Below the pieces are notes generated by a model, which was not told the DNA's origin, searched no databases, and was given only the letters and a program-made list of their open reading frames with translations. Both the position numbers and the translations under genes were made by a program. Positions 1-11,200 of a DNA stretch of 64,000 nucleotides are shown piece by piece. Each line of letters begins with the position of its first letter. Position 1 is the stretch's first letter. Source of the DNA: Cristatella mucedo (lineage: Eukaryota > Bryozoa > Phylactolaemata > Cristatellidae); contig WPIO01000024.1 of NCBI GenBank assembly GCA_009760855.2, positions 5,020,001-5,084,000 of the forward strand. The letters are read 5' to 3'.

Positions 1-198
1 CTGCGATTTCAAGTTTGAAGCTCAATGTTTCCAGCACGGAGTTTCGGCGTCGCCGCGCAGAATTCCGCCGAGCGCTTTTTCTGCGGCGCCGAGTAAAAAG
101 CGCAGGCCGTCGAGAAACGGCAGCGGGCGATACCGCAGGCAGGCACGCAGGCTCCCGCAGGCCGACGGCCACGCCCTGCAGCTTACAGCTTTTACGCA

Positions 199-244
<46 letters not shown>

Positions 245-1029
245 AGCGTATTTTAGATTCGCAGTCGCTAAGCGGCGCTCCGTCTCGCCGTATCGGAGAG
301 CTACGCACGCACGCAGCGCGGTCCGCAGTCGAGCTCCGTCGCTCGGCGCCGCGTCACGAATCGCCCGCGCTAATCGGAGGATGCCCGGCGGGCTGGCGGG
401 CGGGCGGGCGGGGCCTGTTTCTCTGGCTGCAAATACGTCAGCTGCTTCTGCGAAACAGTTTCGCTGAATGACACGATAAAGTCAGCCTCAGCCCCTCACT
501 CGGACCAGTCCTTTTGCCAATCGGACGGCGCGCAGAGTAATATAGGGAGCGATTTTTAAAGCGCGCACGCTTGGAACTTGGCGCGCCATCACCGCACCCC
601 TGCCAAGCGTGCATAAGAAACCTTTGCATGAAGAATACATAATGAAACCTACGAAACCTAATGCATACGACCGTCCTACGAAATGAGGCGCAAAACTGCG
701 CAAAAATCGAGGCCATGATAGCACTGAAACGCGTCGATTCCGCAAAAGCGCTTCATTCACAGTCGCGCATCGGCACGCACGGTCGGCTAAACGCAAAGCG
801 TACGAATGCCAACGCGTCAACGGCCGAAGGGTAAATACTAGCGTTCCGTGCTGACCAGAGACAGACTACTCGAGAGCAAAGGTTTGACGGGCAGCAATGT
901 CCTGCGCGCGCGCACGCGCGCGAGAGCCTGCGCTCAGCCGCACTCGTTCGCAGACGAAAGCCTCGTCACGGCGGAGTCATCGCGCGTGCGCGGCAATGGG
1001 CGTGGAGGGTGAGAGCCTCGCGAGCTTAC
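1..1029. other. Left edge, GC-rich, no exon identified
   Basis: This should hold CFAP61 intron 7 and perhaps a further exon on the minus strand, but I recognise no family motif. It contains a (CT)n/(CG)n microsatellite at 202-244. Open frames here look like GC-rich noise. Confidence 0.5.
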
Positions 1030-1100
1030 TCAGAGAGCGCCATCCTGTGAAAGACGTAGAGCTCTTGTCCCAGCGTGCTCGCCGCCTTCGGCGTGATCCT
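1030..1100 (-). CDS. CFAP61: CFAP61 coding exon 7
   Basis: Acceptor ccttgtcgtcgttgcag, donor TCTGA|gtaagc. Encodes RITPKAASTLGQELYVFHRM and four more residues. The ELYVFHR motif is the family's 'LYVFHRAGL'. It leaves in phase 2, and the following exon was not found between 1 and 1029. Confidence 0.88.
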
Positions 1101-1353
1101 CTGCAACGACGACAAGGAGCGGTCAGAGCGCGTAAGCTGCGGCCCCTCTCCGGCACCGCTTCTGGCGGCTTCCGCGCGCCTCTCGGCGAAACGCATCTCG
1201 CAACACACGCCCGCAAGAGAGAAAGCCGTGCGTCACACCAGCTCTGAGCGCTTCATCATGCCGTGTGAGCGCCACGCAAGCGTCGCGTATGTGGACGATG
1301 CGTGAACAGTTCACACAAAATCGACTCGTTATACCGGTGTACCCAGCGTATAT

Positions 1354-1391
<38 letters not shown>

Positions 1392-4300
1392 TACATTTAT
1401 ATTTATATATGTACGTGTGTGTACTTTCGTGTGCGTGTGTGCGTGTGTGCGTGTGCGTGTGTGTGTGTGTGTGTGCGTGCGTGTGTGTGTACACCTGTTT
1501 ATTTTCACACTACTTATCCGCATATGCATAGCTTAGGCCAGGTAGACGGAGATCCGGCCCAGAGCCTCGGTCTAGAGCTTTCAAAGCAAGCTGCTTTTTC
1601 CGACTTCTCCGCTAATTAGTTTCGAGGCTCGCTTTCTTGTCGTCCTCCGTCGCTGCGTTTTAATGGACGTAAGTGCGCGCTGCCACTGACCGCCGTGCAC
1701 GGAATGGGCGGCCAATTGACGCTTAGCAGACTGCTACAGCCCGACGCAGAGCCGACGCCTTCGCGGTACGCGAAGCGGCGCCGCCGCGCTTTGCTTAATC
1801 GCCGCCGCCGCAGCGCAGCTCGAGCCCTCTTCGATCGCGTGCGGGCAGCAAACGAGCGCAGATCATTCGACTAAATGGGCGGCTACCTTAAGGCGGAGAC
1901 TGTTACGGAAGCAGACTTCCACGCGTGCGCGATCAACTGTTACTCTTTACTGTGTGGAGACGAGATAAGCTCCCTTTACCGGCGAAGCTCGAGCACGAAG
2001 CGGCGGCTTTGGCTAGTCGACTTCCATCCGGTGGACGGCTAACGGAATTGCAAAAGACCTTCTGGCCCGGTGAGGACTTTTTGCCTGCCCGATCCTCGAT
2101 CCCCGATCCTCGCTTTACCAGACCCGCCGCCAGCGTGGCTCGCCGTAGGCCGTACAGGCCGCTAGGTGGCGCGCGCACGCACCGTCTTTCTGACGGCTGA
2201 CCGATGGCTAGAGAGCGTGTAGGGCCGGCGCGCTCGGACGCCAAATTTAAAAAAGCCCGCCCAGAGACAGCCATCGACCTTCCTTCCTTTGCATCGAAAG
2301 AAGCTGGCGCTCACTGTCGGCGGGAAGCCGGCAAGAGATGGCGAGCGTATCAATCCGCGAGGGTTCTCGTCGGAAAGCGCCGGCAGAGCTCGCACAGCTT
2401 CCCCCAGACGGCGAATTTCTCGACTACGACTCGGCTAGGGAGAGGTCGAAGAGGGCTGGACCTTGACCTTTTTATCGGCAGCCAATCGCACCGAGGGTGA
2501 GCGTGACTGCTGCGGGGGGGGGGCAGCACGCAGAAAGCCGCCCTTCGCAGCCAGTCGACGGATACACAATCGGTGGATGCGCACGGACTGCCGCACTCGC
2601 TGCCTGCGCTCGCTGCCTTCGCTCGCGATTTCCTTGAACTTTTGGACCCGACGCGCGCGCGTGCGACCACGCGAGCGACTTGGGCACTTCCGCTCGGAGG
2701 CTTCGTTGCTTCGTTTGCTCCGAGTCGGGCGAGAAGCTAGCGGCACGTGCCACGTCATAGTCGCGCGCGCCGCCGCCGCCGCCGCCGCCGTCGCCGCCCT
2801 GGCTGTCGCATCCACCGTACCAGAAACTTCTGCAGCAGCGGGAACTCTGGCACCATGTGCGGGGTCGTTATGACGGCAAACTCCTTGTCGGGAAACTTCT
2901 CGAAGGCGACGGCGAGGAAGTCGACCGAGCGCGTCTCGTGTCGCTCGTCGATGCAGAACAGCTGGATGCAGAACGCGTTGCTTCCGCCCGCGTACGTAGC
3001 GTGACTCGGCGAGGAGGCTCGCGGCTCGGGTAGCCGCGGCATCTGGCCGGTAGGCTCGCGACGGCCCGAGGCGCCGACCTCCGCAGTCGGCGACTGGCGC
3101 TGCTGCGGAGAGGCCGACGACACGCTCGCCGCGGTGCTCAGCGAGCTCTTGCTGTCGCTGCTGCTACTTCCGCCACCTCCGCCTCCCGCCGCCGCCGCGG
3201 CGGCCAAGCTCTCCGTACTCTCCGACGTCGTCGTCGTCGTCTTCGGCTCGGCGTCCAGATGCTGCTCGCTCAGCTTCGTCACCACGGCAACCACTGGGAA
3301 GCGGAAACGTACGCGGCTAGCGCCCACGCGCGCGCGACTCCCGAGAGCGCGGGCCCGCTGGTCGAGTGGCGACGATGCAGAGGAGGCGCTTCTCTACGGC
3401 GGCGGCTGCGCCGCGGTCGGTCGCACCTTTCTACGCTCGCTGTGCGGTGCCCGAAGGCGCTCGCTAGACTCGCGCGCCCTCGGGTGTGCCAGCGCGCACG
3501 CTCAGCCTCAATTCACGTCTCACGTCACGAGTTTCGGGAAAGCGGAGGGTGCTGCCGCGATTTCTCCGAGGATGGCCAGGATGTGCCCGGGCGGGTGCTC
3601 GTGGGGGGGGGCGTGAAGCGGCGCGTTGCTCCGAAGAAGTTACAGCCCCACTCTCTTCGGCTCGGTTTTTATGTACTAAAGTACAATTCGCAGAAAAGCG
3701 AGCGAACGGAATCTACAGGTATTGGCATAAACGAGAGCTTTCGTACATTTAGCGCCGTCTAAATGAATGCCAACGTTAAAGTATTACTAAAACATCTACA
3801 TGTGCCGCAAAAAGTTTAAGCGAGCTTCAGTACCCACGAGAAAGATCGTCGCTTTAACGAGTAAATTTATTTTCGTTCTTTACGGTTAGAGGATGCTTTA
3901 CTTCGCACGCGCACATGTTCAGAGTCTTGCGCAGAGATTGCGCACCTTCGGTATTTACGAGCAGCTCGCTGCCAGTGTACTCGCTTCGCTGAGTCATAGC
4001 AGACGCATTTCACGCGACTATTACATGTCACTCCCGGAAGTACTGGTCGCGGAAGGCAAAGCCGCTCCATTTTGCAACGACGCAAGTGCGCCATCTTGTC
4101 GCGTTGACATCATCTCGCTTTGATTAGCACAGATTTCATGACTAAATATAATGGAAGCTAGCACCGTCAAAAAATGCAATCGCTTCCTATCGTTGAGTCG
4201 GCGCATGGGTGCTACTATCTAGGGCCACGCAGGAGCGGTCTCTCTCCAGCGGCGACGAGGAAACTCAAGCAAGACATATCCTGACATTATATGAATAATC

Positions 4301-7300
4301 AACCACCGTAAGCGTTGCTCCAGACCATGTGACAGGATTTCGGTCTGCTCGTATTGGGGCTGATTACAAGGTTAGCGCCGGACCACTGATTCGAGCATTG
4401 CGGAAAACTTCCCTCTATGCTCTAATGGCGCTCTGCGTATCTTAACGTGTACTACGTATCTGTACTACGTATCTTACTTTGTAACATCTATCGCCTCTAT
4501 TCAGTCACTCTCGGCAGCTACTCTTCCATCTCGAAATGAAGCCGCTTGGGCTAACTCTTCGGCGTATACCGTAAGCGAAGGCCGATCCCTTGCGCGTGAG
4601 CGTGTCCGATTCTCGCGCTGCATAAGCACGACACCGACCTTCAGACCTGTTAGCCACTTTCGCCAGGAATATAAACATTATTATTTATTTTTAAGAGTCG
4701 CTCAGCTATCCTGTTGAGCAAGTAGTAGCACTGGGCGCTCAACGAACTTTGATTTCTCACAAAAACACGGCGGAAGGCTCCGTGCGTGCCGCGGCTGCAT
4801 CGCGAAGCCAGATGGCGCAGTCCTGGAGCTTCCGGAAGCGATTCCGGAAGCGGAGATGCGACGAGTGCTACAACTTTGGATCCAAAACGAATGCGTCTCG
4901 CTTTCAAAATAGAGCGCATTCTTACACCAGCGACGGTGCCTGATTTTCGCGCTCGAGCGTGCGCCTTTACGCTGGCTGGCAGCTCAGTGAGTGAGGTGAC
5001 AATAGCAACCCACGGCTCGGTCCACACAGTCACAGTTACCACATGGCGCTGCTAACGATGGCGCTCCAGAAAAGCAGCCAAAAGCAACTTAAGTGTCAGC
5101 ATAAAATAGGATGGGACGCAATAAAAGGCATTGACGGCGAAGTCAGTTCTGCCCGGTCAATTCCTTGATAGCTAGCTTTAGCAGTGCATACTTTACTGCG
5201 CTGATCTTTTGTTAGCGGTGCATTGTCGTGGTTTCCATCATGCTGCGTTAGCAAAAAAACGGTATCATGATTGGCCGTAGAGCAAATATTCTTGAGACAT
5301 TTAAGCTACCCTCCAACTGAATGTTCTCTCTAAATGCGCAGGTTTCGCGCTCACGTATAGTATACAAATTTTGACTATAACAACTGTTCTTGCATACATT
5401 CCCGGCAACGATATATTCAGTTTTGCCTTATGAAATCTTTCTGTGGAATTTCGACAGCATGTTGCAGAATATACATTTACAGCGAGCGCTATTTTCTACT
5501 TCTGATGGACCGTAAAGCTCAGGACGTTACCATAGCTCTTTTTCAAATAAATAATACTTATTATATTTAATTCTATAATATGTCAACGACAGCCACGCAT
5601 GTCAGCGGTCATCGGCGTAGAGGCGTTCGCCCGACGCAAACGACGTGCCTCGGTAAGATCAGGGCGGCTTGCTCATCTGCTTCCTCTTGAGTACTCAGCA
5701 CTGCGAGACGACGACGCTTGAGCACGCAAGCTTTGCGAAATGCCATCACGGCAGACATCACAAAATAACGAAGGGGCACGGATTCACTGGCTTCGCTCTC
5801 TCGCTTGCCGAGCGATTGCGCGGCGGTTCGCAGCACGGCGGTGCCGCTAGAGGTCGCCAAGCTGCGACGAGGACGCACCGGCACCGGCTCCGCGGGTCTG
5901 GGCCCTCGGGGTAAGTTGCTCGCACTGTGCGACTCGGCTCGTACGTCCGCGTCCTGCAGCCAGCAATCCTTTGCTGCCGGCTGCGAGCGCGGCCATTCGG
6001 CCAGTCGGCTCTCTCGTTCCACCACACGAACGAGGCCGCTCGATCGACGGACTGTGCTCGCTTCTTACATTTCGGCGCCGCTCGCGGGCACGAACCTACC
6101 TCTGCCTGGCTGCGCTGGGTTGACCTCTGACTGCGGCGGCGGCGGTGGGAGGACGTCGCCCGGATGAGGCTTTCGCAAGCCGTGCAGGGCGCTCAGCTCG
6201 AAGCACTCGTTCAGCAGGTCCACGTTGAGCTCGGTGCATATGCTCATGAAGCCAACCGCCGTGCCGTCGATCTGCCAGCGCGAGAGTGCGTGAGCTGCAC
6301 CGCTAGCAAGCGAGCGCCCGGCGAGAGCTCGCGGCCGACGTGCCCCGCTCCGCTCAGGCGGCGGCAGCCGCAGCAGCGGCGCTGCCACCGAAGCCACCGC
6401 CAGAGCTAGAGCCGCCAGAGCCGACGGGCATAACCCACCCGCCGCAGAGTGGAGGCGCGCCAAAGATCGACGAGCCGAAGGTCGCGCCGGCCGCCGGAGC
6501 CATCGCTCGGCGGCCTTCTGGCCGTCGCTCGGCTGCGCGCGCAGCGGCGTAGGCGGGAAGGATCGCCCCACATCAGGACCCGCACCCGTCCCACCATCCC
6601 TTCGGCTTCCTCCCTCGCTTCCACTCGCTTCCTTACTGGCTCGCTGGCAACGCCGCCCGCGGGACGCTCGCTCACCTCGGCGGCGAGGCAGTGCATGTCG
6701 TTGCTCTGCGCCTCGATCATCTCCGCCAGGAAGAAGTCGCCGTAGGTGGCGCTCAGCGCCCGGCCCTGCCGCTCGAACACGGGCGCTAGATCGTCATGGT
6801 CCTGCACGCGCGCTCGGCGCACGTGCAGGACCGGCGCGTGGCTCTCGCGGCGGCAGACGAACAGCGCGTAGCCCGCCGCCGCCGCCGCTGCCGCCGCGAC
6901 GCCAGCTCCGCCCGCGGCGCCCCCGACGCCGTCCTCCAGCTTGGTCACGGGCTTGAACACGTTGGCGAGCGCCGCGTCTGAAAAGAGAGCGAGCGCTACG
7001 TCGGCGAGCTGGCGGGCGGGGCTGAGCGGGCGACGCAGCTGCCGTCCTGCCGGTGCGGCAGGCAGTCGCACTAGCGGCGGCGGCGGTGGCGCTTTCATTT
7101 TGCCGAGGCGTCCAGCATTCGGCCATCGACGTCCGGCACGAGCGAGCGCGGCGCACAGGGATCGGCGCACAGGGAGCGCTCTCTCAAAGTGCGAGCAGCT
7201 TCCGGCTAGCATCCAATACTGGCGCGATGTGGATGTGGCTTCTCTGCAGACGCTTGAGAGCTGCGATCCTGGCGTGCGCGGGCCAGCGACAGGTTGCGAC

Positions 7301-10300
7301 AATGGACGTGCGCGATTTCTCGATGACGCTCCGAAACCGACGGGCGCTGGCAGGAGACGAGCTCTGTCGGAGAGCGCTTTCTGGCGCCTTCTGGCAGAAT
7401 TTAGGCGCATGCTTTAAAGTTGGCTCTCAGTGAAGCTCGGTAGCCTAAACGAAACTGCTGAGTTGTCGTCGTCTAAGGCTCTGCCCGCTAAGCCACAGCC
7501 AACCGCAGCTGACTCGTTACTTTTAAAAACACGCGGCATTAAAGCTGCTTTTTTGAGAATTTCTTAGCCTATGAAATTTGCCTAAAAACTATTGAAAAAT
7601 CTAAAGAGCCGTCCGTCCTACGTGCTGGTGATGCAAAACTCCGCAGCTCGGGCTCGTCTGTCTCGAGCGTCGCAGCTGCCACTTGACTTGCTTCTCGCCG
7701 ACCCGCACTGGCTCCCAGTCAAGTAATGCATCGACTTCAAGGTTTTATCACTAACTTTTATGCTCCTTCATTCTTTGGCTCCAGCTTACATATCAGATCT
7801 ACTCCCCACCAGGCTAAACATTGTGCCACCTGCTTTTCAAGGTATAACTGCTTACCCATACCTCGTACAAAGCTAAAATCTTTTGGAGACAGTGCTTTTA
7901 GCTCGTGTGCTCCCAAAGCTCAGAACTCACTCCCGACTTGCGTCTCGACATCTCTCCTGGCTTGTTCACATTTAAAAAAAACTAAAAACTCACCAATTAA
8001 TCACAACATTTTTGGGTCCCTGTGATTCGTTCTTTATTTGCTTGTGCGTGCTGACACTGTTGCACGCTGCCACTAACCATACTTAGTTGCTGACCCTGTG
8101 ACGTCACCCCTAACCACATTACTCTTGTTGTTTATCTAGCACGACACCACTAATCATTCAATCGTGCTTCCTTTGCAGCAAATGTAAAGTGCCTAGAAAA
8201 AGATTGAGTTCTCTGAGGGTGATATATCAAATGCATTCTTATTATTATTACAACGTGAGATTTAAGGTATCCTCGGGTATTAGCGACACTGAGTGACAAA
8301 ATTGCTGAGCGAGAGCTGGCTTCGGGACCGCCGGCTCTGAAAAGAAATCCCTTGCGCATCGGGTAACCAGTCGTTGCGAAGCGACGGGCTGGGATGGGTT
8401 ATGCCGTTCGTGGTCAGTCTCGCTTAGCGGCGGTACTTAGCGAGTCATACGATACGCGCCAAACAAAAAAGTCATTTCATGCCGAAACTTTTTCTTTTAT
8501 GCACCAAGCAGTCGATCTGTCATATATGTTTTATTGCAGCCTTTTTATCCTGCTAGGGAACAAATGACTTTCACCTGAGCATGTATCTATTTTCTCAATC
8601 CGTCATCATCAATCCTGACGCGGCGTAGAAAACTTAATTCTACCGCGACTCAATCAGTTGCTCACACAGATCCAAGCCGGATGTCCTCAGTTGGTACCGA
8701 GTCAGTGTTACCAATATGTCACTCATTTTCCCTCTAGACAATATCCGAAACACTTGCGATCACTTGCCGCCTCTGAGGCGGCTGTTAACGCTTACTCTCG
8801 TGCCGAAAGCACCGTCTAAGCTGCTTTTCAAGAGCTCTGACACTTTTCAGTATAGTGTTACATGGCGAACAATGACTGAGAAGCATGAAATCGAAGCAAA
8901 CAGTAACATCCAAATGTGCGGCCACGACTATGGATCAAAGTTTTTTATGCATCTTTCTACGCATGTTTGCGTGGCTTTTATCGGCATATTGCGAGAGTCG
9001 TATCTTTCTATTCAGGTAAAGAAAGAACGTAGACTGTTCGCATTTGTACATAACGTCCTCGGAGGCTGAGTTATCTACAGCCATATGGCTAACCCAATAG
9101 ATCTAATTGTAAGCTAGTGATGTAGAGACATACCTGGATATGTAGATGGCGGCACAAATAGGTAAAGGTAGTGGACTTGCGGTACAGCATGAAACACTGT
9201 GGTGACGATCTCTTCCGTTGCACCATGCGAATAGCTTGACCTGCAACACACGACGACCACACGTGGCCACCTCACCCCTGCTGCTGGCGCTGCTGCCGCA
9301 GTCGCCGCAGCCGCCGACGACGACGATGATATTGATGCAGCGCGAGCCAGCGGCAAGCCAAGCTATGCAGATGTTAACCATTTCAGAACATGCGGGCACG
9401 TGTGCTCAGGTGTGAATCAGAATGCCTCTCACCTGGATACGAAGAAGTGAAGGAAGAGGCTGTTGAGAGGGTTGCTGAGCGCTGTGTCGTAGTGCGAGTG
9501 CAGCCAGTTCTGCCACTTGGCCTGGTCTACTCCTGGCACGTTTGGGTAGTCGACGAACATGGCGTTAGCCATAAGCTCGTCCTCTTGGTTGCTCAGAGTG
9601 ACGGCCATATTTGATCTCTCTCTACAAGCAGACGGTGAGAATTTCAAATCAGGTGCTGCTGATCAAGGACGCTCAATCCAGGCCATTTAACTTGTCGCGA
9701 CGAGATATTTCTGCAGCGAGGTTGCTAACGTGCCTGCCTGTGGATGCACTTCGCCAGTCTCGCTGGTGGCACAGACATTCAGGAGTACCCTCTGAAAATT
9801 CGCTTCGCTTTGGAGGTATCAGCATAGCTTTCCAAATATTCTACCGATCGTTTGCACAATGTTGCAATAAATTCATAATTTATTAGTCTACGTCATAGCG
9901 AGCTATAACTATCGCATGGTCTTTTGAGGCGATACTCATGCTGATTGTCCAGCATAGCAAACTAGGTCTCTTTTTGTCAAGATAACGCAGTTTTGACTGC
10001 ATTAAAACCTTTAATTCTACTACGAGGTGACATAATAATGACTGTTTAGGTGGTTCGGGCAGCTTTGTGACCATTCCTTACGTAAATAGATGGGCTGGCG
10101 GCAGTCTATTTCATCGTAACGTTCAAAGTAGCAGGATAATTGAGCACGTTTGGTCGCGTGCAAAGCTTTTCGTTGACGAAATATATTTAATAAGCCAATC
10201 TAATATGGATATGATTTCGGAGTGCTACTTAAGTGCGGTTTTACATTACATAGGTCCTGTGTAAAACAGCGCCAGTCCAACAATGTAGACCAGCAGGATA

Positions 10301-11200
10301 CCGTTATTGCCACTTCGAAAATTTCATCTACTGGCTAGATAGAAATACATTCGCATTAAGAGTTCTCCGGAGTCTTTAGTGCTCATTATTCTCAAAGTGA
10401 ATCTGCACTGTCGCGTGCAAAGCTTTCCGTTGACGAAATATATTTAATAAGCCAAGTGCGAAGCTAACGCTTAGTTTAAATACGGCGCGTTCCTTCGCCT
10501 GTCGACTATCCTCAACCTAAAAAGATCGTATAATGCAAGTAACCAAATTCCTTGCGACAATCACATTAATATGCGTGGTTAGCAGCAAAAATACCCAAGT
10601 GAATGTGAATGAAATACGCGTGCTTCTTCCACTAATACTCGTGTAGATGTAAACCATGCTTAAAAAGTACGGTTGGTCCCTCCCTTTGTGGCAGAGTGTG
10701 CCTTAGGTTGGGTAGCAATTGTTTTTCCAGCAGAGGTTTGAATCAGTCTAAATTGAGCACAGGTTTTAAGAGCAACGATGTTACATCATAAACATTAGAA
10801 GCTTATTAATTATTATAATGGGTTCATAATACATTTAAGGCTACATGGGCTAATTGACAGTTGTCTCCACGATGTAGTTATTGGCGACCGAGTGCGTTTG
10901 CTAATCGCCAGTTTCGAGAAAACGCGACTTCGACTTCAAGCAACATAAAATCGCACCACATTACAAATCACAAATTATTATATATTGCACATTATTATAA
11001 ACAATTATGCATTACAAATCAGGGTGGCTCATTAAGATCACGTAAGAAATAAATAATCAGTAAGCTTACATTAGATTGATTATATTGACTCTTCCGAACA
11101 GCTCTTCCGTTTGACGCTTCACTAGTTTCTGGATAATGGCGGCGTCCACCGACTCGGTGCGACGCGCGCTAACCATCTCGCTGTGCTCTTCGTCTGCCAT
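1030..11200 (-). CDS. CFAP61: CFAP61, N-terminal ~481 residues (seven exons; 3' part outside window)
   Basis: Cilia- and flagella-associated protein 61, a component of the calaxin/radial-spoke region of motile axonemes. Joined exons: 11200-11070, 9621-9433, 9240-9134, 6977-6676, 6271-6100, 3293-2821, 1100-1030. All junctions are GT-AG and every phase matches (2,2,1,0,1,0). Family blocks read in order: RRTES and FGRVNII near residues 14-41, then AVTL and a DYPN motif, TVFHAVP, the RVQDHDDL...YGDFFLAE block, GTAVGFMS, ALHGL.KPHPGDVL, CIQLFCIDERHE, PEFPLLQKFL and ELYVFHR. These match the order in animal CFAP61 (about 1200 residues in human), so more than half is missing to the left. Odd features are a poly-Ala insert in exon 4 and a long Thr/Ser/Ala/Gly insert in exon 6. 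Family identity is from memory of conserved motifs. Coding exons lie in GC-rich islands and the introns carry LINE copies. Confidence 0.93.
1101..2820. other. CFAP61 intron 6, GC-rich with microsatellites
   Basis: Holds (AT)n near 1356-1387 and a GT-rich tract near 1411-1492. A CCG-rich run abuts the donor of exon 6 near 2770-2800. No other feature is supported. Confidence 0.6.
2821..3293 (-). CDS. CFAP61: CFAP61 coding exon 6, with long low-complexity insert
   Basis: Acceptor cgcttcccag before 3293, donor CTG|gtacgg at 2820. Encodes about 157 residues. The first ~95 are low complexity: Thr run, Ala run, Gly run and Ser-rich. The conserved part follows: NAFCIQLFCIDERHETRS, DFLAVAFEKFPDKEFAVIT and PHMVPEFPLLQKFL. 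Joined to exon 7 it reads QKFL/RITP..., as the family requires. Confidence 0.92.
3294..6099. other. CFAP61 intron 5
   Basis: Mostly unique-looking sequence. A small repeat of CTACGTATCT-like words occurs near 4447-4477. No exon, RNA gene or recognisable mobile element was found. Confidence 0.5.
6100..6271 (-). CDS. CFAP61: CFAP61 coding exon 5
   Basis: Acceptor gcgctggcag; donor GCAGAG|gtaggt chosen over an upstream GAG|gtcaac because only it gives the phase 1 needed by the next exon. Encodes DGTAVGFMSICTELNVDLL and LHGLRKPHPGDVL followed by a Pro run. Confidence 0.92.
6676..6977 (-). CDS. CFAP61: CFAP61 coding exon 4
   Basis: Acceptor ctcttttcag before 6977, donor GAG|gtgagc at 6675. Encodes about 100 residues: ALANVFKPVTKLEDG, then an Ala/Gly-rich stretch (8-Ala run), then LHVRRARVQDHDDLAP and ATYGDFFLAEMIEAQ. 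The DHDDL...YG.FFLAE..EAQ block is diagnostic for CFAP61. The Ala/Gly tract appears lineage-specific. Confidence 0.93.
7625..8255 (+). mobile_element. L2-A LINE 3' fragment in CFAP61 intron
   Basis: Decayed ORF2 C-terminus ('QNSAAR', 'PHWLPVK', 'LHSLAPAY.SDLL') followed by the L2-A 3' UTR, terminal hairpin and (ATT)n tail. Frameshifts and stops break the frame. It lies opposite in strand to the host gene CFAP61, in the intron between exons 3 and 4. Confidence 0.85.
9134..9240 (-). CDS. CFAP61: CFAP61 coding exon 3
   Basis: Acceptor gtgtgttgcag, donor CCAG|gtatgt. Encodes a segment with EEIVTTVFHAVPQVHYLYLF, matching the 'EII.TVFKAVPELH' block of the family. Phase 2 in, phase 1 out. Confidence 0.92.
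9433..9621 (-). CDS. CFAP61: CFAP61 coding exon 2
   Basis: Acceptor tgcttgtag before 9621 and donor AG|gtgaga at 9432. Encodes ERSNMAVTL, a region with FVDYPNVP, and NSLFLHFFVS. It enters in phase 2 (the AT from exon 1 completes an Ile codon) and leaves in phase 2. This matches the AVTL...DYPNW...LFLHLFV block of the family. Confidence 0.92.
9622..11069. other. CFAP61 intron 1 with a dispersed 45-bp direct repeat
   Basis: AT-rich intron. Contains two near-identical 45-bp copies at 10154-10198 and 10411-10455 (see findings). Nothing else is recognised. Confidence 0.5.
11070..11200 (-). CDS. CFAP61: CFAP61 coding exon 1
   Basis: Starts at ATG 11200-11198 and encodes 43 residues plus two bases, including ARRTESVDA and LFGRVNIINL. 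The donor is AAT|gtaagc at 11069. The RRTES...FGRVNII signature is characteristic of the CFAP61 N-terminus. A further upstream non-coding exon cannot be excluded. Confidence 0.92.

Noticed and set aside
8716-9069. 117-residue open frame on the plus strand
   Set aside because: Lies inside a CFAP61 intron, has no recognised motif, splice context or start context.
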